Source: a virus. Taken from it: DNA of 64,000 nucleotides. Location of the stretch: positions 1 to 64,000 of the IMG/VR virus record IMGVR_UViG_3300045738_002037. The stretch is one strand, 5' to 3'. Position numbers and translations under genes: made by a program. Within the stretch, counting starts at the first letter, position 1; every line of letters starts with the position of its first letter. The notes under the pieces were generated by a model that saw only the letters and a list, made by a program, of their open reading frames with translations, did not search any database and was not told the origin of the DNA. This document shows positions 26,176 to 35,016 of this stretch, piece by piece.

Positions 26176-26490
26176 TCACAGTAGCTCCGACATTACTATT
26201 GTATCAGTGGGATATTCTATAGTATCCCCTGCTTTTGGCCAATTTAACGCGACATGGGCATCATTAAAAGCAATAATAACCCAATCGAGAAACGTCGTAC
26301 CGTATACATTATATGAAATTAAATCAGGGCGACCTTCCGTTTTAGACGTAACTTTATATGTTCTAATATTTTTGGGATCTGGCTTTACCTTTAAAAATGT
26401 TGGTTGAGACCACACTCCCAAGGTTTCTTTACCATCAATTATCTGAATCGGCGTTTCTTGAAATCTAGAAAAATAATCATTACTTAGCAT
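26176..26490 (-). CDS. Baseplate wedge protein, gp53-like (tentative)
   Basis: A 104-aa protein with IRTYKVTSKTEGRPDLISYN followed by VYGTTFLDWVIIAFNDAHV and NWPKAGDTIEYP. The pattern of Y-x-V, then P-D-x-(I/L)-(A/S)-x-x-x-Y-G, W-V-I, N is that of gp53/LysM-like baseplate proteins that clamp the inner wedge. It lies one base upstream of the spike gene in the baseplate operon. The family assignment is by eye and moderate. Confidence 0.6.
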   Translation of the reverse strand: MLSNDYFSRFQETPIQIIDGKETLGVWSQPTFLKVKPDPKNIRTYKVTSKTEGRPDLISYNVYGTTFLDWVIIAFNDAHVALNWPKAGDTIEYPTDTIVMSELL

Positions 26491-26499
26491 GCTATCACC

Positions 26500-27165
26500 T
26501 TAATACCATAATGGAGGAGCAACAGGTTTTAAACCAGGAAGATCTTGATGCGCCTTGGCGTCTTCAGACTCATCCGCAAACGCACCTGACGACCATAATT
26601 TAAAATCAACAGTAATATCAGATTTTAAGGGAAATATATGGCCGCTGCCGCCGCAAGGCTTGATGACACCCAAGTTAAAAAAATTATAATCAACATCATC
26701 GCAAACAATAGTTTCTCCATGTTTCACATCAATTGATTTGATTCTTGCCGACATTGGTTCAGAAGGATCCCCATGTCTCCACATTTTAAATTGAATCACC
26801 AATGCTGACCTATCAGTACGCGTAGGCGCACCGTCTACACCTTTTAATTGCGCAAAATAACCACGCAGTTTCTTAATATTATTAGAAACTCTTTGTGCGG
26901 TCCACACTCCTCCATCAACTATATACGTCCATTTTAACGATATATCGCGGGCACCTGAAGTTGAAAAAACAGCAACAGGTTCAACACCTCTCAATTCACC
27001 TTCTTCCCAGTTACCTTTACGATTGTCGCTGGTTATTTTAGGCGGAAATTGAAATTCCATATATGCACTATTGCCAGGCCCAGGTAACTTATCTATTTTA
27101 GCTGAAAATTGAAATAAAACACCCTTAATAAAACTGGTGTCCTGATTAGTGTAATTCATCACCAT
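26500..27165 (-). CDS. Putative baseplate hub/tube-initiation protein, 221 aa
   Basis: Beta-rich protein with FQFSAKIDKLPGPGNSAYME then FQFPPKITSDNRKGNWEEGE, RDISLKWTYIVDGG and RAL-type strands, ending in a Pro-rich tail. The phrase F-x-F-P-P-x-I and the later IKSIDVKHGETIVCDD recall tail-tube initiators or LysM-type hub proteins of contractile phages, in which a similar strand arrangement is used. It lies between tape measure and gp53-like genes, the usual place for such a protein. The exact T4 counterpart (gp48 or gp54) cannot be set from sequence alone. Confidence 0.55.
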   Translation of the reverse strand: MVMNYTNQDTSFIKGVLFQFSAKIDKLPGPGNSAYMEFQFPPKITSDNRKGNWEEGELRGVEPVAVFSTSGARDISLKWTYIVDGGVWTAQRVSNNIKKLRGYFAQLKGVDGAPTRTDRSALVIQFKMWRHGDPSEPMSARIKSIDVKHGETIVCDDVDYNFFNLGVIKPCGGSGHIFPLKSDITVDFKLWSSGAFADESEDAKAHQDLPGLKPVAPPLWY

Positions 27166-27177
27166 TGGTCAAATTTC

Positions 27178-30100
27178 CTATGACATGTACTCATTTAATT
27201 CAGATGAGAGTCCCTCTTTCTTACCAGCCATACTCGGCAGATATCTCGCACAAAGTTCATAAATATCGTCGGCAGCAGAAGACTCACTAATTTTTCTTAC
27301 ATTGTCGTTAAGATCTACAAGCTGATCTCTCATTATGGCCAATAAAGCAACTTGGCCATCTGCAATTCCAGGTTCTTCGCCTTCAGTTGTAACTGCAACT
27401 TGAACTTGTTGTATTGTTTCTGCACGAACGACATCGTTTATACCAATTCGTTCTGCTTCCGACATTGCTGGCGCAACTTTAGCACCAACCGCCACATTAA
27501 CTCTTTCAGCAGCATTCTCCATCAAGTCAGCATGGTTTTCAACAGCTGTAGTTAACTTATCAATATCACTGCCAATATTTTGCACATTTTTATGAAAACC
27601 ATCTAATACAGAATTTAATTTGCTAAATATCGCCACAATTGCATTAACAGGACCTTTTAACGTATTGGCGGCAGTTTTAAATTTGGCCGCCACAGATTGT
27701 AATTTATCTGCTAAATCACCTAATTTGCTAATGCCCGACAATGCATCTGCAATTTCTGACCCAATACTTTTCATTTCTAATTTGGAGAGCATGGTCATCG
27801 CTTTGGCTAAAGTGTAAACACCTTTAGACATCTTTAATATATTATCGCTTTGTTTTACAAAGTCTTTTATAGCCCACGACAACAACTTCACACCAGCGTA
27901 CATTCCATATGCGGCGATTATTAAGAAAAAACTAGCAACAAACAATATAACACTAGCAACAAATAAAAACACCGAACCAACAATTAATGCCAAAGAACCA
28001 AGAAGTATTGCCGGTCCAGCTACTATTAAATTCTGACCAGCTTTTAGCAAATGCACACTGGCCTTTGCTAAATTATCGGCTCCCGCTACCATTTTTTCGC
28101 CTATACCGCCAATAAACATAGCAGTTATCCACAACAATAATGCGGCTGGCAACAAGACAATACCAGCGAGGAGCAAGGGAATCGCAGCCAGCAATAATGG
28201 TCCTGATGCGATAAGCAATTTCTCGGCTACCGGCAATAAATCAACACCTTCCATAGCCTTAGCACCACCAGCAAGCAATTTTAAACCAAACCCCAAGAAT
28301 ATAGCGCCAATACCTATGGCTAAAGCAGCAGGAGCAAAGGCCCAAGCAGCGACCCATAACATCCCAGCCGAACCCAACAACTGCTCTGCAACAGCTATTA
28401 AATCAACGCCCTTCATAGCCTTAACACCTGTGGCCAGCAATTTTAAACCAAACCCCAAGAATATAGCGCCAATGCCTATAGCTATAGCAGCAGGAGCAAA
28501 GGCCCAAGCGGCGAGCCATAACATCCCAGCCGAACCCAACAATTGGAGTGCAACAGCTATTAAATCAACGTCCTCCATGGCTTTGGCACCTTCGGCAAGC
28601 AACTTTAAACCATACCCAAGCAACATAGCGCCAATGCCTATAGCTATAGCAGCAGGAGCAAAAAATACTGCGGCGATAAGTAGCATTATACCGGCCAACA
28701 ATATCATCGGGGCCGCCGTAATAATTGCTACAGCAAAATCGATAAGTACCCCGCCAGACAATTGTACCAAAACATCAACGAATTTCTGCATTGCATCGGC
28801 TGCCATATTAATAGCCGATGCTATCAACCACACCGACACGGCAACCATTAACAATGTAACACCGAGAACTAACATCCCGACAGCTACTGGTCCTTGACAC
28901 AATGAACCCAAGAATATTAATATTCCGCCCAACACAAGTATCGCAACGGCAATTCCAGCAATTGCTGGCACAGCGGCCCAACCGACCTCAGCTATTATTT
29001 TTACTGCTTGCGCGAAAATCCACGCTGCTGCCGCAACCATCAATAGCGCAAGGGCCATCTGCATAATTACAATTATGTTAGGTGCTACAGCAGCTGCCAT
29101 TGTGTTTAACGAAGTTGCAATCGCAGTGCCCATTGTAGTGAATGTGGTCATGACTTTAGTGCCAAAACCAGTTAGGGCTGTTCCCACAGTCGCCATGGCT
29201 GTAGACGCAGTAGTGCTCAGCCACGCAAACGCCGTACCTATCCACGTAAGACCTGTCGCAACGGCAGTGCTGGTGGCCAACATATAAATGCCAAACGCTA
29301 TTAACCCAGCAACCACAGCATTTATAGCATCACCGGCAGTGCCCAACCCGCTCGTCAAATTAAACAACCCGCTCATAAGGCTGGCAATTTTCTGAATAAC
29401 CCAGGCAATCGGCTGAATAACCGCAAGGACGACTTTCATAAATGGTATTAATGCCTGCCCAACGAAAATCATTACAGTGCTGAAAACTTTCTGAAATGAA
29501 TCTTTCAACAGTTTCATCTGCCTATTAAAAGAATCAGAGGCAGATTCATTGGACATGGCTTGAGCCTGCGTTGCTTCCATCACTTTATTTAGATCTTCTT
29601 GGGTCTTTATAGTTATGCCCATTTCTTTGGCTTGTTCATTTAATTTATGCGACAAAAACATCGCATCCGCACTAACATATCCATACCCCTTCGCCAAAGC
29701 TTTTGCTGCTACCAGAGCCTGAGCTTTACCTGGACCACCCGCTGCTATCGTAGCATTTAAACCAGCTATTTGAGGCCCTATTTTTTGGGCTGATCTAGCA
29801 AAAGCAAGGCCCATATCCTCAACAGAATCAATAAGTACGCCGGAAGTACCTTGCATCTTCATCATAGCTACTTCATTGTTCATCATTTCATTGAACATCT
29901 GACTTCCGGAGTCGGCTGCCAGGCCCATTGACTTAGCCACACCATCAAACTGCGCTTTTAAGCTTGTAAAATCGGCAGCTGATCCTTCGCCAAACACCAT
30001 ATTAAGCAGGCCAGCACTTACTGCTGTGTCGCCCATTACCCTGTTCATGTCTTCAGTAGTCAAACCATTTTTACGCATAGCCTCAGTCATTTTTTCAAGA

Positions 30101-30756
30101 TGCGCTGTGGCTTCGTCCCCAGTCGTGCCAGTAGCCCGCAGTCTTCTCACATATGTGGCTAATACCTGAGCGCCAACGCCAGTTTCCCTTGAAGTTCTAG
30201 CAACAGCACCAGCAAGTTTATCTATTTCATCTCTGGGAGTTCTTACATCGGCCAAGGCTTTATATGCAGCCCTAGCTTCGGACCCCAGCACACCATATCC
30301 GCTAGATAACGTATTGGCGTTTATCGTTAATTGTTCAATGCCGCCATATGCACGATAGTTTGCGTCCTTAAAATCTTCTGTAATCTCAGTTGCTGATTCA
30401 ACAGCTTCTATGAAAGACCACATGCGCGAAGTAGCACTCATGATCTCCTTCGTGGTTTTTTTCACCGCTTTCGGCATTTTATCAAATTGATCATTACTCG
30501 CTTCACCTAGAACAACATCCTCGTCCAACAACTTATTTTGATCTTCATGCAGAAGATTTTTATCTTTTAAAGATTTCTGGATCTTGGCAAATAGCCCTAC
30601 TTGTTCATCGATCGTTTTAGTACCAGCAGCACCAGCTTTAGCAAAAGCTTCCTCTAAAGACACAGCTTCCCGCCCAAACTCTTGCATACTTGCAAAAGCA
30701 CTAGCTGAGTCCAGACTTAACTGGACGCTCAATGCATAAACGTTTGGGTCAGCCAT
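27178..30756 (-). CDS. Tail tape measure protein
   Basis: A 1192-aa protein with the standard layout: a helical N-terminal region with RTPRDEIDKLAGAVARTSRE and GLTTEDMNRVMGDTAVSAG typical of TMP-like (TP901-type) domains, then an extended hydrophobic region (residues 415-960) with many membrane-like Ala/Ile/Leu/Gly helices, then a charged C-terminus. Within it three repeats of 54 aa (GSAGMLWLAAWAFAPAAIAI type) are encoded at about 28230-28720 with a 162-nt period. It sets tail length and enters the envelope on infection. The small gene count between it and the hub gene suits a myophage. Confidence 0.9.
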   Translation of the reverse strand: MADPNVYALSVQLSLDSASAFASMQEFGREAVSLEEAFAKAGAAGTKTIDEQVGLFAKIQKSLKDKNLLHEDQNKLLDEDVVLGEASNDQFDKMPKAVKKTTKEIMSATSRMWSFIEAVESATEITEDFKDANYRAYGGIEQLTINANTLSSGYGVLGSEARAAYKALADVRTPRDEIDKLAGAVARTSRETGVGAQVLATYVRRLRATGTTGDEATAHLEKMTEAMRKNGLTTEDMNRVMGDTAVSAGLLNMVFGEGSAADFTSLKAQFDGVAKSMGLAADSGSQMFNEMMNNEVAMMKMQGTSGVLIDSVEDMGLAFARSAQKIGPQIAGLNATIAAGGPGKAQALVAAKALAKGYGYVSADAMFLSHKLNEQAKEMGITIKTQEDLNKVMEATQAQAMSNESASDSFNRQMKLLKDSFQKVFSTVMIFVGQALIPFMKVVLAVIQPIAWVIQKIASLMSGLFNLTSGLGTAGDAINAVVAGLIAFGIYMLATSTAVATGLTWIGTAFAWLSTTASTAMATVGTALTGFGTKVMTTFTTMGTAIATSLNTMAAAVAPNIIVIMQMALALLMVAAAAWIFAQAVKIIAEVGWAAVPAIAGIAVAILVLGGILIFLGSLCQGPVAVGMLVLGVTLLMVAVSVWLIASAINMAADAMQKFVDVLVQLSGGVLIDFAVAIITAAPMILLAGIMLLIAAVFFAPAAIAIGIGAMLLGYGLKLLAEGAKAMEDVDLIAVALQLLGSAGMLWLAAWAFAPAAIAIGIGAIFLGFGLKLLATGVKAMKGVDLIAVAEQLLGSAGMLWVAAWAFAPAALAIGIGAIFLGFGLKLLAGGAKAMEGVDLLPVAEKLLIASGPLLLAAIPLLLAGIVLLPAALLLWITAMFIGGIGEKMVAGADNLAKASVHLLKAGQNLIVAGPAILLGSLALIVGSVFLFVASVILFVASFFLIIAAYGMYAGVKLLSWAIKDFVKQSDNILKMSKGVYTLAKAMTMLSKLEMKSIGSEIADALSGISKLGDLADKLQSVAAKFKTAANTLKGPVNAIVAIFSKLNSVLDGFHKNVQNIGSDIDKLTTAVENHADLMENAAERVNVAVGAKVAPAMSEAERIGINDVVRAETIQQVQVAVTTEGEEPGIADGQVALLAIMRDQLVDLNDNVRKISESSAADDIYELCARYLPSMAGKKEGLSSELNEYMS
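28230..28720. repeat. 162-nt tandem repeats within tape measure gene
   Basis: About three imperfect copies, period 162 nt (54 codons); for example, the plus-strand AGCAGCAGGAGCAAAGGCCC recurs near 28328 and 28490. They encode hydrophobic units containing LGSAGMLW, AAWAFAPAA, and GIGAIFLGFGLKLLA. The third unit is more diverged. Confidence 0.8.
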
Positions 30757-30762
30757 TATTCA

Positions 30763-32193
30763 CTAATTTCCACTGCCAGCGCCGTTGCTGGTTTCTCCAA
30801 GAGTAGGAAGTACAAATCCGCCAACAGGCACAGCTTTCGAAGGTCTTTCTGGGCCTTGCGTTTGATCATACCTAGCAATATAAACATCGGTTTCCCAAGT
30901 CCGCCGTTTTACTCGATGATGGAACCCATAAACCAGCCAATTGCCAGACATAAACCAAGGCTCATTATTGGCACCCCACCATTTCAAAAACACCGTATCA
31001 ACACCCAATCCCAGCGTATTGTCCCAAATACCATGGCCAATTACAGTAATCTTAGCTCTCATTAGCGCATTGGTCAAATTAAGGAACATACCACGGGGTC
31101 GCCCGTCGATATATTCCTCATATTTCATACCAATATCGCCAGCCGAATAAAGCTCTGGAATGCTAGTAATTGATGTCCAGCCCACACCACTGGACGGTGA
31201 TTTTGGATCTGGGTTCGGATCTGGCCCTTTTCCAACGTCGTCGTCCGGTTTGGTGAAAGCTTGAATTGATTTTGTCTTCGCAATTTTCTTTTTGTCCGTT
31301 GTTATATCTTTGGCAAATAATTTATCTTCTTTTTCATCTTTAATTTTATCGAGATAAGCTCCGGTGGTTGCCGAAATACCTGATGTTACAAGCTTAGTAT
31401 TAGTAATCGCCAGAGCATTGTCAGTTAATAATTCCCAACTACCTATGCTATCATGGCCTTTACTATGCCATACTGTGTAAAACGCACGTTGTTGAGACTG
31501 CAACTCATTTTGTTCTTTAATAATTAATTGTGGGCCTCCGTCCACAGGCTTGCCATCCATGCCTATGATCCAATTTGTTTTATTCGGCGTAACAGACGAA
31601 GACCAATCAACCAATGAACTTAAAAAAGTCTTAGGATCTTGCCGCATCATCCAAAATTTATTATCGTCAGAATCTTTTGTCTTGCTGACTTCATATTTTA
31701 CAGGACAATATTCGTCCAGCATTTGTTCCATTACTTTACTGACTCGCCCCTTATACATTTTGCCAGAGGCGTCTCCGGTATTTAAAAACCACGACGGAGG
31801 ATCAATCGCTATAAATTCTAAACGCCCCATATCTGCTGCTGCGCCGTCAGCACTTAATGACACAACATATGCATGTTGCGTTCTTGTTGATTTATCAGGA
31901 TAATTTATTTCTTTTTCATTATGCCAACGAATTTGAAATTCCATTAAAATTGGCAATTCATTTCTTGCATTTCGTAAATATTGTTGGTCTTCAGTGCCAG
32001 TGCCACCCATTAATTTGGTTAAAAGATTAAAATGAGAATCAAATAATGTTGCGCGAACAGTATACCCACCATTCGCCATGCCTTTAAATTCAAACTCAGA
32101 AAATGAATCACCCCAATCCAATGCCCCAGTTATATTAGGGAATCGAACAGTAACGTAAGGATTAGCTTCGGGGCTAGGAGTTTTTTCCGACAT
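30763..32193 (-). CDS. Baseplate hub protein, gp27/gpD-like
   Basis: A 476-aa protein. Strand patterns near the N-terminus (PYVTVRFPNITGALDWGDSF; EFEFKGMANGGYTVRATLFD) and the segment FIAIDPP-x-W followed by GRVSKVMEQMLDEYCPVKYE are characteristic of gp27 and related hub proteins, where a tail-domain fold is interrupted by a helix. The hub trimer joins tube to spike. It starts one base from the divergent 32192-32479 gene and precedes the tape measure. A flexible Pro/Gly/Ser region is at 325-340. Confidence 0.75.
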   Translation of the reverse strand: MSEKTPSPEANPYVTVRFPNITGALDWGDSFSEFEFKGMANGGYTVRATLFDSHFNLLTKLMGGTGTEDQQYLRNARNELPILMEFQIRWHNEKEINYPDKSTRTQHAYVVSLSADGAAADMGRLEFIAIDPPSWFLNTGDASGKMYKGRVSKVMEQMLDEYCPVKYEVSKTKDSDDNKFWMMRQDPKTFLSSLVDWSSSVTPNKTNWIIGMDGKPVDGGPQLIIKEQNELQSQQRAFYTVWHSKGHDSIGSWELLTDNALAITNTKLVTSGISATTGAYLDKIKDEKEDKLFAKDITTDKKKIAKTKSIQAFTKPDDDVGKGPDPNPDPKSPSSGVGWTSITSIPELYSAGDIGMKYEEYIDGRPRGMFLNLTNALMRAKITVIGHGIWDNTLGLGVDTVFLKWWGANNEPWFMSGNWLVYGFHHRVKRRTWETDVYIARYDQTQGPERPSKAVPVGGFVLPTLGETSNGAGSGN

Positions 32194-32479
32194 GAAACTA
32201 TTTTGGATTTATTATCAAGGTAATAAAGGTTCCAAATATATACTATTATTATATCTGGGTGACAAAGAAACTAAGTATTGTGGTTTGGAAACGCAGTTCA
32301 TCGTTGAGGTAGACAACAAAACCATACGTTCCTCCATCGATGAATTACATAAATTATCTTTGGATAAAAAGCTATTATGGATTAAAGAAAAATGTCCAGA
32401 ATCTTATAAAAATGCATATAGAGAATTAAAAAAAGATAATTCTACAATTATCGAAAAGTATTCAATAATTAACAAATAA
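32192..32479 (+). CDS. Hypothetical lysine-rich protein, 95 aa
   Basis: First of three consecutive rightward genes set into the leftward tail region. MKLFWIYYQGNKGSKYILLL then acidic and Lys-rich helices (HKLSLDKKLLWIKEKCPESY). The ATG overlaps the start of the divergent hub gene by 2 nt, so the promoter must lie inside that gene or transcription must come from farther left. No Shine-Dalgarno is obvious, which lowers confidence. No family is recognised. Confidence 0.5.
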   Translation: MKLFWIYYQGNKGSKYILLLYLGDKETKYCGLETQFIVEVDNKTIRSSIDELHKLSLDKKLLWIKEKCPESYKNAYRELKKDNSTIIEKYSIINK

Positions 32480-32514
32480 TGGTCCCCTTGCCACATATTT
32501 ATAAAGGAGATATT

Positions 32515-32979
32515 ATGTTTGACAAATTCAAAAAATGGTGGAAAGATTTAGCCGAAGAAGTTAAATCAAAAACCAAGAAAATCGAAGAAAAATGGGAAGG
32601 CCCGTATACTCATAAAGATTTGAATATAGAAGTTAACACAGAAGACGAACACAAAACTGTCGCAAATATTTTGCGGATGAATGTAAAAAATGTTAATATA
32701 ACATTGGATAAGTTTAAAAATGATACAAAGCTTACGCCCGAACTATGGTCACCAAGAAAATACCAGCTAATAGGGCGAGCTTTACAGAAACGAATAAATG
32801 AATTAAATGAAGAAACCTTACGAAGAAAAAAAGCTTGGGACACTGTAGATGAAGTAGTAGAAGCAATGGCTTGGATGCGCGAACAGAGAGCCTACTCTAA
32901 CATCAATAAAGAAGCCAAGCGGCGCGAAATGGAAAGACTTATGAAAGGTGAATCATATAATGACCATTTATATCAATGA
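32515..32979 (+). CDS. Hypothetical charged protein, 154 aa
   Basis: ATG 32515 is chosen over the frame start at 32479 because AAAGGAG stands 6 nt before it. MFDKFKKWWKDLAEEVKSKT begins an amphipathic basic helix; the rest is soluble and helical (DTVDEVVEAMAWMREQRAYS). Residues 45-80 (VANILRMNVKNVNITLDKFK) may form a small fold. It overlaps the following WGR-like gene by 20 nt, so the two are probably co-translated. No family is recognised. Confidence 0.65.
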   Translation: MFDKFKKWWKDLAEEVKSKTKKIEEKWEGPYTHKDLNIEVNTEDEHKTVANILRMNVKNVNITLDKFKNDTKLTPELWSPRKYQLIGRALQKRINELNEETLRRKKAWDTVDEVVEAMAWMREQRAYSNINKEAKRREMERLMKGESYNDHLYQ

Positions 32980-33631
32980 TAATTTCCATCATAATAAACA
33001 TTGGTCAATTGAAATCAATGAAAAAGAAAGAAAAATCACGATTGCAAATGGAAGAATCGGCACTAAAGGATATGCGCGGGAAAAACAGTTTACAACCACA
33101 GGAGCATTAATTAAACATGTGCAAAGAAAGATCCATGAAAAACTCGGTAAAGGATACCGCAAAATACCCAAAGACGAATTCGACAGACTAACACTGAGCG
33201 CGCAATTGCTCGGAACTAGAAATAAACTAGACAAGCATCATTGGATCAATTTAACACTGGTTCCGTCCCCAAGAAACGGCACCTTCACTGATAGTGGCCA
33301 CTATATTGCAACATGGGACGAAGTTGAAGACACACAAATTGCCAACCCCAATTATAGCCCAGCACTATTAATCTATTTTGTTACGCCGCATTCACATAAT
33401 GTAATCATTGCGACTGAAAACAATTCTTATGAGATAGCAAATAGGCCAACCGCCGTTGATGCAATCGGCGAATTAACATATTTAGAAGTTCCGACGCATA
33501 ATTTCAAAGGGCTAACGGCTGTTGAAATCACAAAAAATAATACGTACGGAGAGCCAAATACGTACGGAAAGCCACACGAATTATATGAAATGAGCCAAAA
33601 GATAAAATTGGCTTTATCTGCGATTCTTTAA
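32960..33631 (+). CDS. WGR-domain-like protein, 223 aa
   Basis: ATG 32960 with AAAGG 11 nt upstream is preferred to GTG 32948. Residues 10-70 show the WGR pattern: HWSIEINEKERKITIANGRI, then GTKGYAREKQF, and a helix ending in EKLGKGYRKI (compare the family features x-GRIGTKG and (E)K-x-x-KGY). WGR domains in PARPs and bacterial regulators bind DNA ends. The C-terminal 150 residues (LTLVPSPRNGTF; LLIYFVTPHSHNVIIATE) are unrecognised, beta-rich. Phage-borne WGR proteins are poorly known; a role in DNA-end or NAD-signalling interference is speculative. Its 3' end overlaps the primase gene on the other strand by 18 nt. Confidence 0.65.
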   Translation: MTIYINDNFHHNKHWSIEINEKERKITIANGRIGTKGYAREKQFTTTGALIKHVQRKIHEKLGKGYRKIPKDEFDRLTLSAQLLGTRNKLDKHHWINLTLVPSPRNGTFTDSGHYIATWDEVEDTQIANPNYSPALLIYFVTPHSHNVIIATENNSYEIANRPTAVDAIGELTYLEVPTHNFKGLTAVEITKNNTYGEPNTYGKPHELYEMSQKIKLALSAIL

Positions 33632-34648
33632 TTGCGACATTCTTCTACGCAATCGCACCATCTCTCTATTATTTAGTCTATTAATATTAGATTCCATAAT
33701 CTCTTTAACATTGGCAAAATCGGTCTTTTCGCCAATTTCATTCCAATCTTTGCAGCCATATTCTTGTGGCGGCAGTGAATAATAAACCTTAAATCCATTA
33801 CTGTCTAACAATCGATAATTATGTATTACACTTTGCATTCCAGCTTTGTCATTGTCCGGCGCTAATATCACCCCGTCGCTAGGACCCAGTAATTTCAATT
33901 TCTTTATTTGGTTCGTAGTAAGTACCGCGCCTCCCGACGCCATAGTTTGATCTTTAAGCATATGCGCATCAAATATTGCTTCAGTGATTATGGCATAGGT
34001 GGCTGGCTCTACCATATCAAACCCATATAAAAAATCACCTTTAGATACGCCAATATCTGAGGAAGGAAATCTAAATATTTTATTAAGTCTTGACCGACTT
34101 TGCCAATAAACTAATTCCCCATATTCATAGTAAGGCCATACAACTTCCATTCCTCTATGGTGTAAATTATATAGTTTTATGTCATCTTTGAATACTCCTC
34201 GGCTGGCCAGCCATTTCTTTAATATATTCGCAACTTTATCTGAAGCATCAACCAGCCTTTCAGAACCATCGGGGAGAGCCACGGGAAACTCTTCCTCGGA
34301 CTTTAAGCCCTCTTGTGGGGTCTGAAGCCCCTCCAAATTCTTAAGGTTCACAAAGGCCCCAAGAACGGCCTTTGCTGCATCTTGAAAAGAACAATTTAAA
34401 TATTTCTGCACAAATCGCAAAAACGAACACTTATTCCTTTGTCCTGTTCTTTGATTTATACCGGCCCATTCATTGCCTCTCCAATCATGGCAGGTTCCCT
34501 TTTCGGGGTTAATATTAAAATGATATCCCGTGTCCCCATTAAAAGGATTATTTATAATATATTCCTCGCCGTCCTTGCGAGTTTTATAATCAAAATTATC
34601 TTCAATCCAAGAACGGATTTTAGAGGGCGGTATCTTTATATAAGCCAT
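33614..34648 (-). CDS. DNA primase, Toprim type
   Basis: A 344-aa protein. The N-terminal part contains GYHFNINPEKGTCHDWRGNE, the FxIN...CHDW signature that precedes phage primase cores, and a helical linker. The Toprim domain shows AIITEAIFDAHML (acidic residue of motif 1), ASGGAVLTTNQI, and LAPDNDKAGMQ (DxD pair) near 265. It would make RNA primers for replication. There is no helicase domain, so a separate DnaB/gp41-like helicase must exist elsewhere. The C-terminus is basic (RLRRRMSQLKNRR). Confidence 0.85.
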   Translation of the reverse strand: MAYIKIPPSKIRSWIEDNFDYKTRKDGEEYIINNPFNGDTGYHFNINPEKGTCHDWRGNEWAGINQRTGQRNKCSFLRFVQKYLNCSFQDAAKAVLGAFVNLKNLEGLQTPQEGLKSEEEFPVALPDGSERLVDASDKVANILKKWLASRGVFKDDIKLYNLHHRGMEVVWPYYEYGELVYWQSRSRLNKIFRFPSSDIGVSKGDFLYGFDMVEPATYAIITEAIFDAHMLKDQTMASGGAVLTTNQIKKLKLLGPSDGVILAPDNDKAGMQSVIHNYRLLDSNGFKVYYSLPPQEYGCKDWNEIGEKTDFANVKEIMESNINRLNNREMVRLRRRMSQLKNRR

Positions 34649-34661
34649 GTATTATAAAATA

Positions 34662-35006
34662 CTATTTGCCCCAAATTGCGGTTTTGAATTCACTCCAACC
34701 GCCTGCGTTGCCCATTAGACTGTTAAGAATCCGCCCTCCCACTTGGTCGTCTGTTCCCGCTAACTTAAACGCTTTATCAGACAATTTATAGTGCCCTTCT
34801 TTAACGCCAACCAAAAGTTCCGCTTTATAAGCCGCCTCGAGGTCTTTTTCTTCTATTCCGGCACGATCACGTAAAAACTCACCCGTAAATACTTGCCCTT
34901 TAAGCTGCTTAAGATCTTTTGTGCCATGAGCATCGGCTATTGATTTAATGATCTTTTTTGCTAAATCAGTTTCATAGTGGGCTTCACATATTAGTGATAA
35001 TTTCAT
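34662..35006 (-). CDS. MKLSLICE-leader hypothetical protein, 114 aa
   Basis: The N-terminal octapeptide MKLSLICE is matched by MKLSLISE in the 149-aa protein at 2857-3306, though the bodies look unrelated. The body is helical (LAKKIIKSIADAHGTKDLKQ; EEKDLEAAYKAELLVGVKEG), with a possible winged-helix or HTH-like arrangement. It lies 11 nt after the 35017-35883 gene and 14 nt before the primase. Function unknown; leader processing at I-C-E is an inference. Confidence 0.6.
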   Translation of the reverse strand: MKLSLICEAHYETDLAKKIIKSIADAHGTKDLKQLKGQVFTGEFLRDRAGIEEKDLEAAYKAELLVGVKEGHYKLSDKAFKLAGTDDQVGGRILNSLMGNAGGWSEFKTAIWGK

Positions 35007-35016
35007 TATGTCTCTT

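Noticed and set aside
28316-28897. Plus-strand 193-aa Ala/Pro-rich frame inside tape measure
   Set aside because: Shadow of the 162-nt repeats; the minus frame has full tape-measure features.
32496-32503. TATAAATA on the minus strand before the hub gene
   Set aside because: About 300 nt from the hub start and inside the ribosome-site region of a rightward gene; position does not support a promoter.
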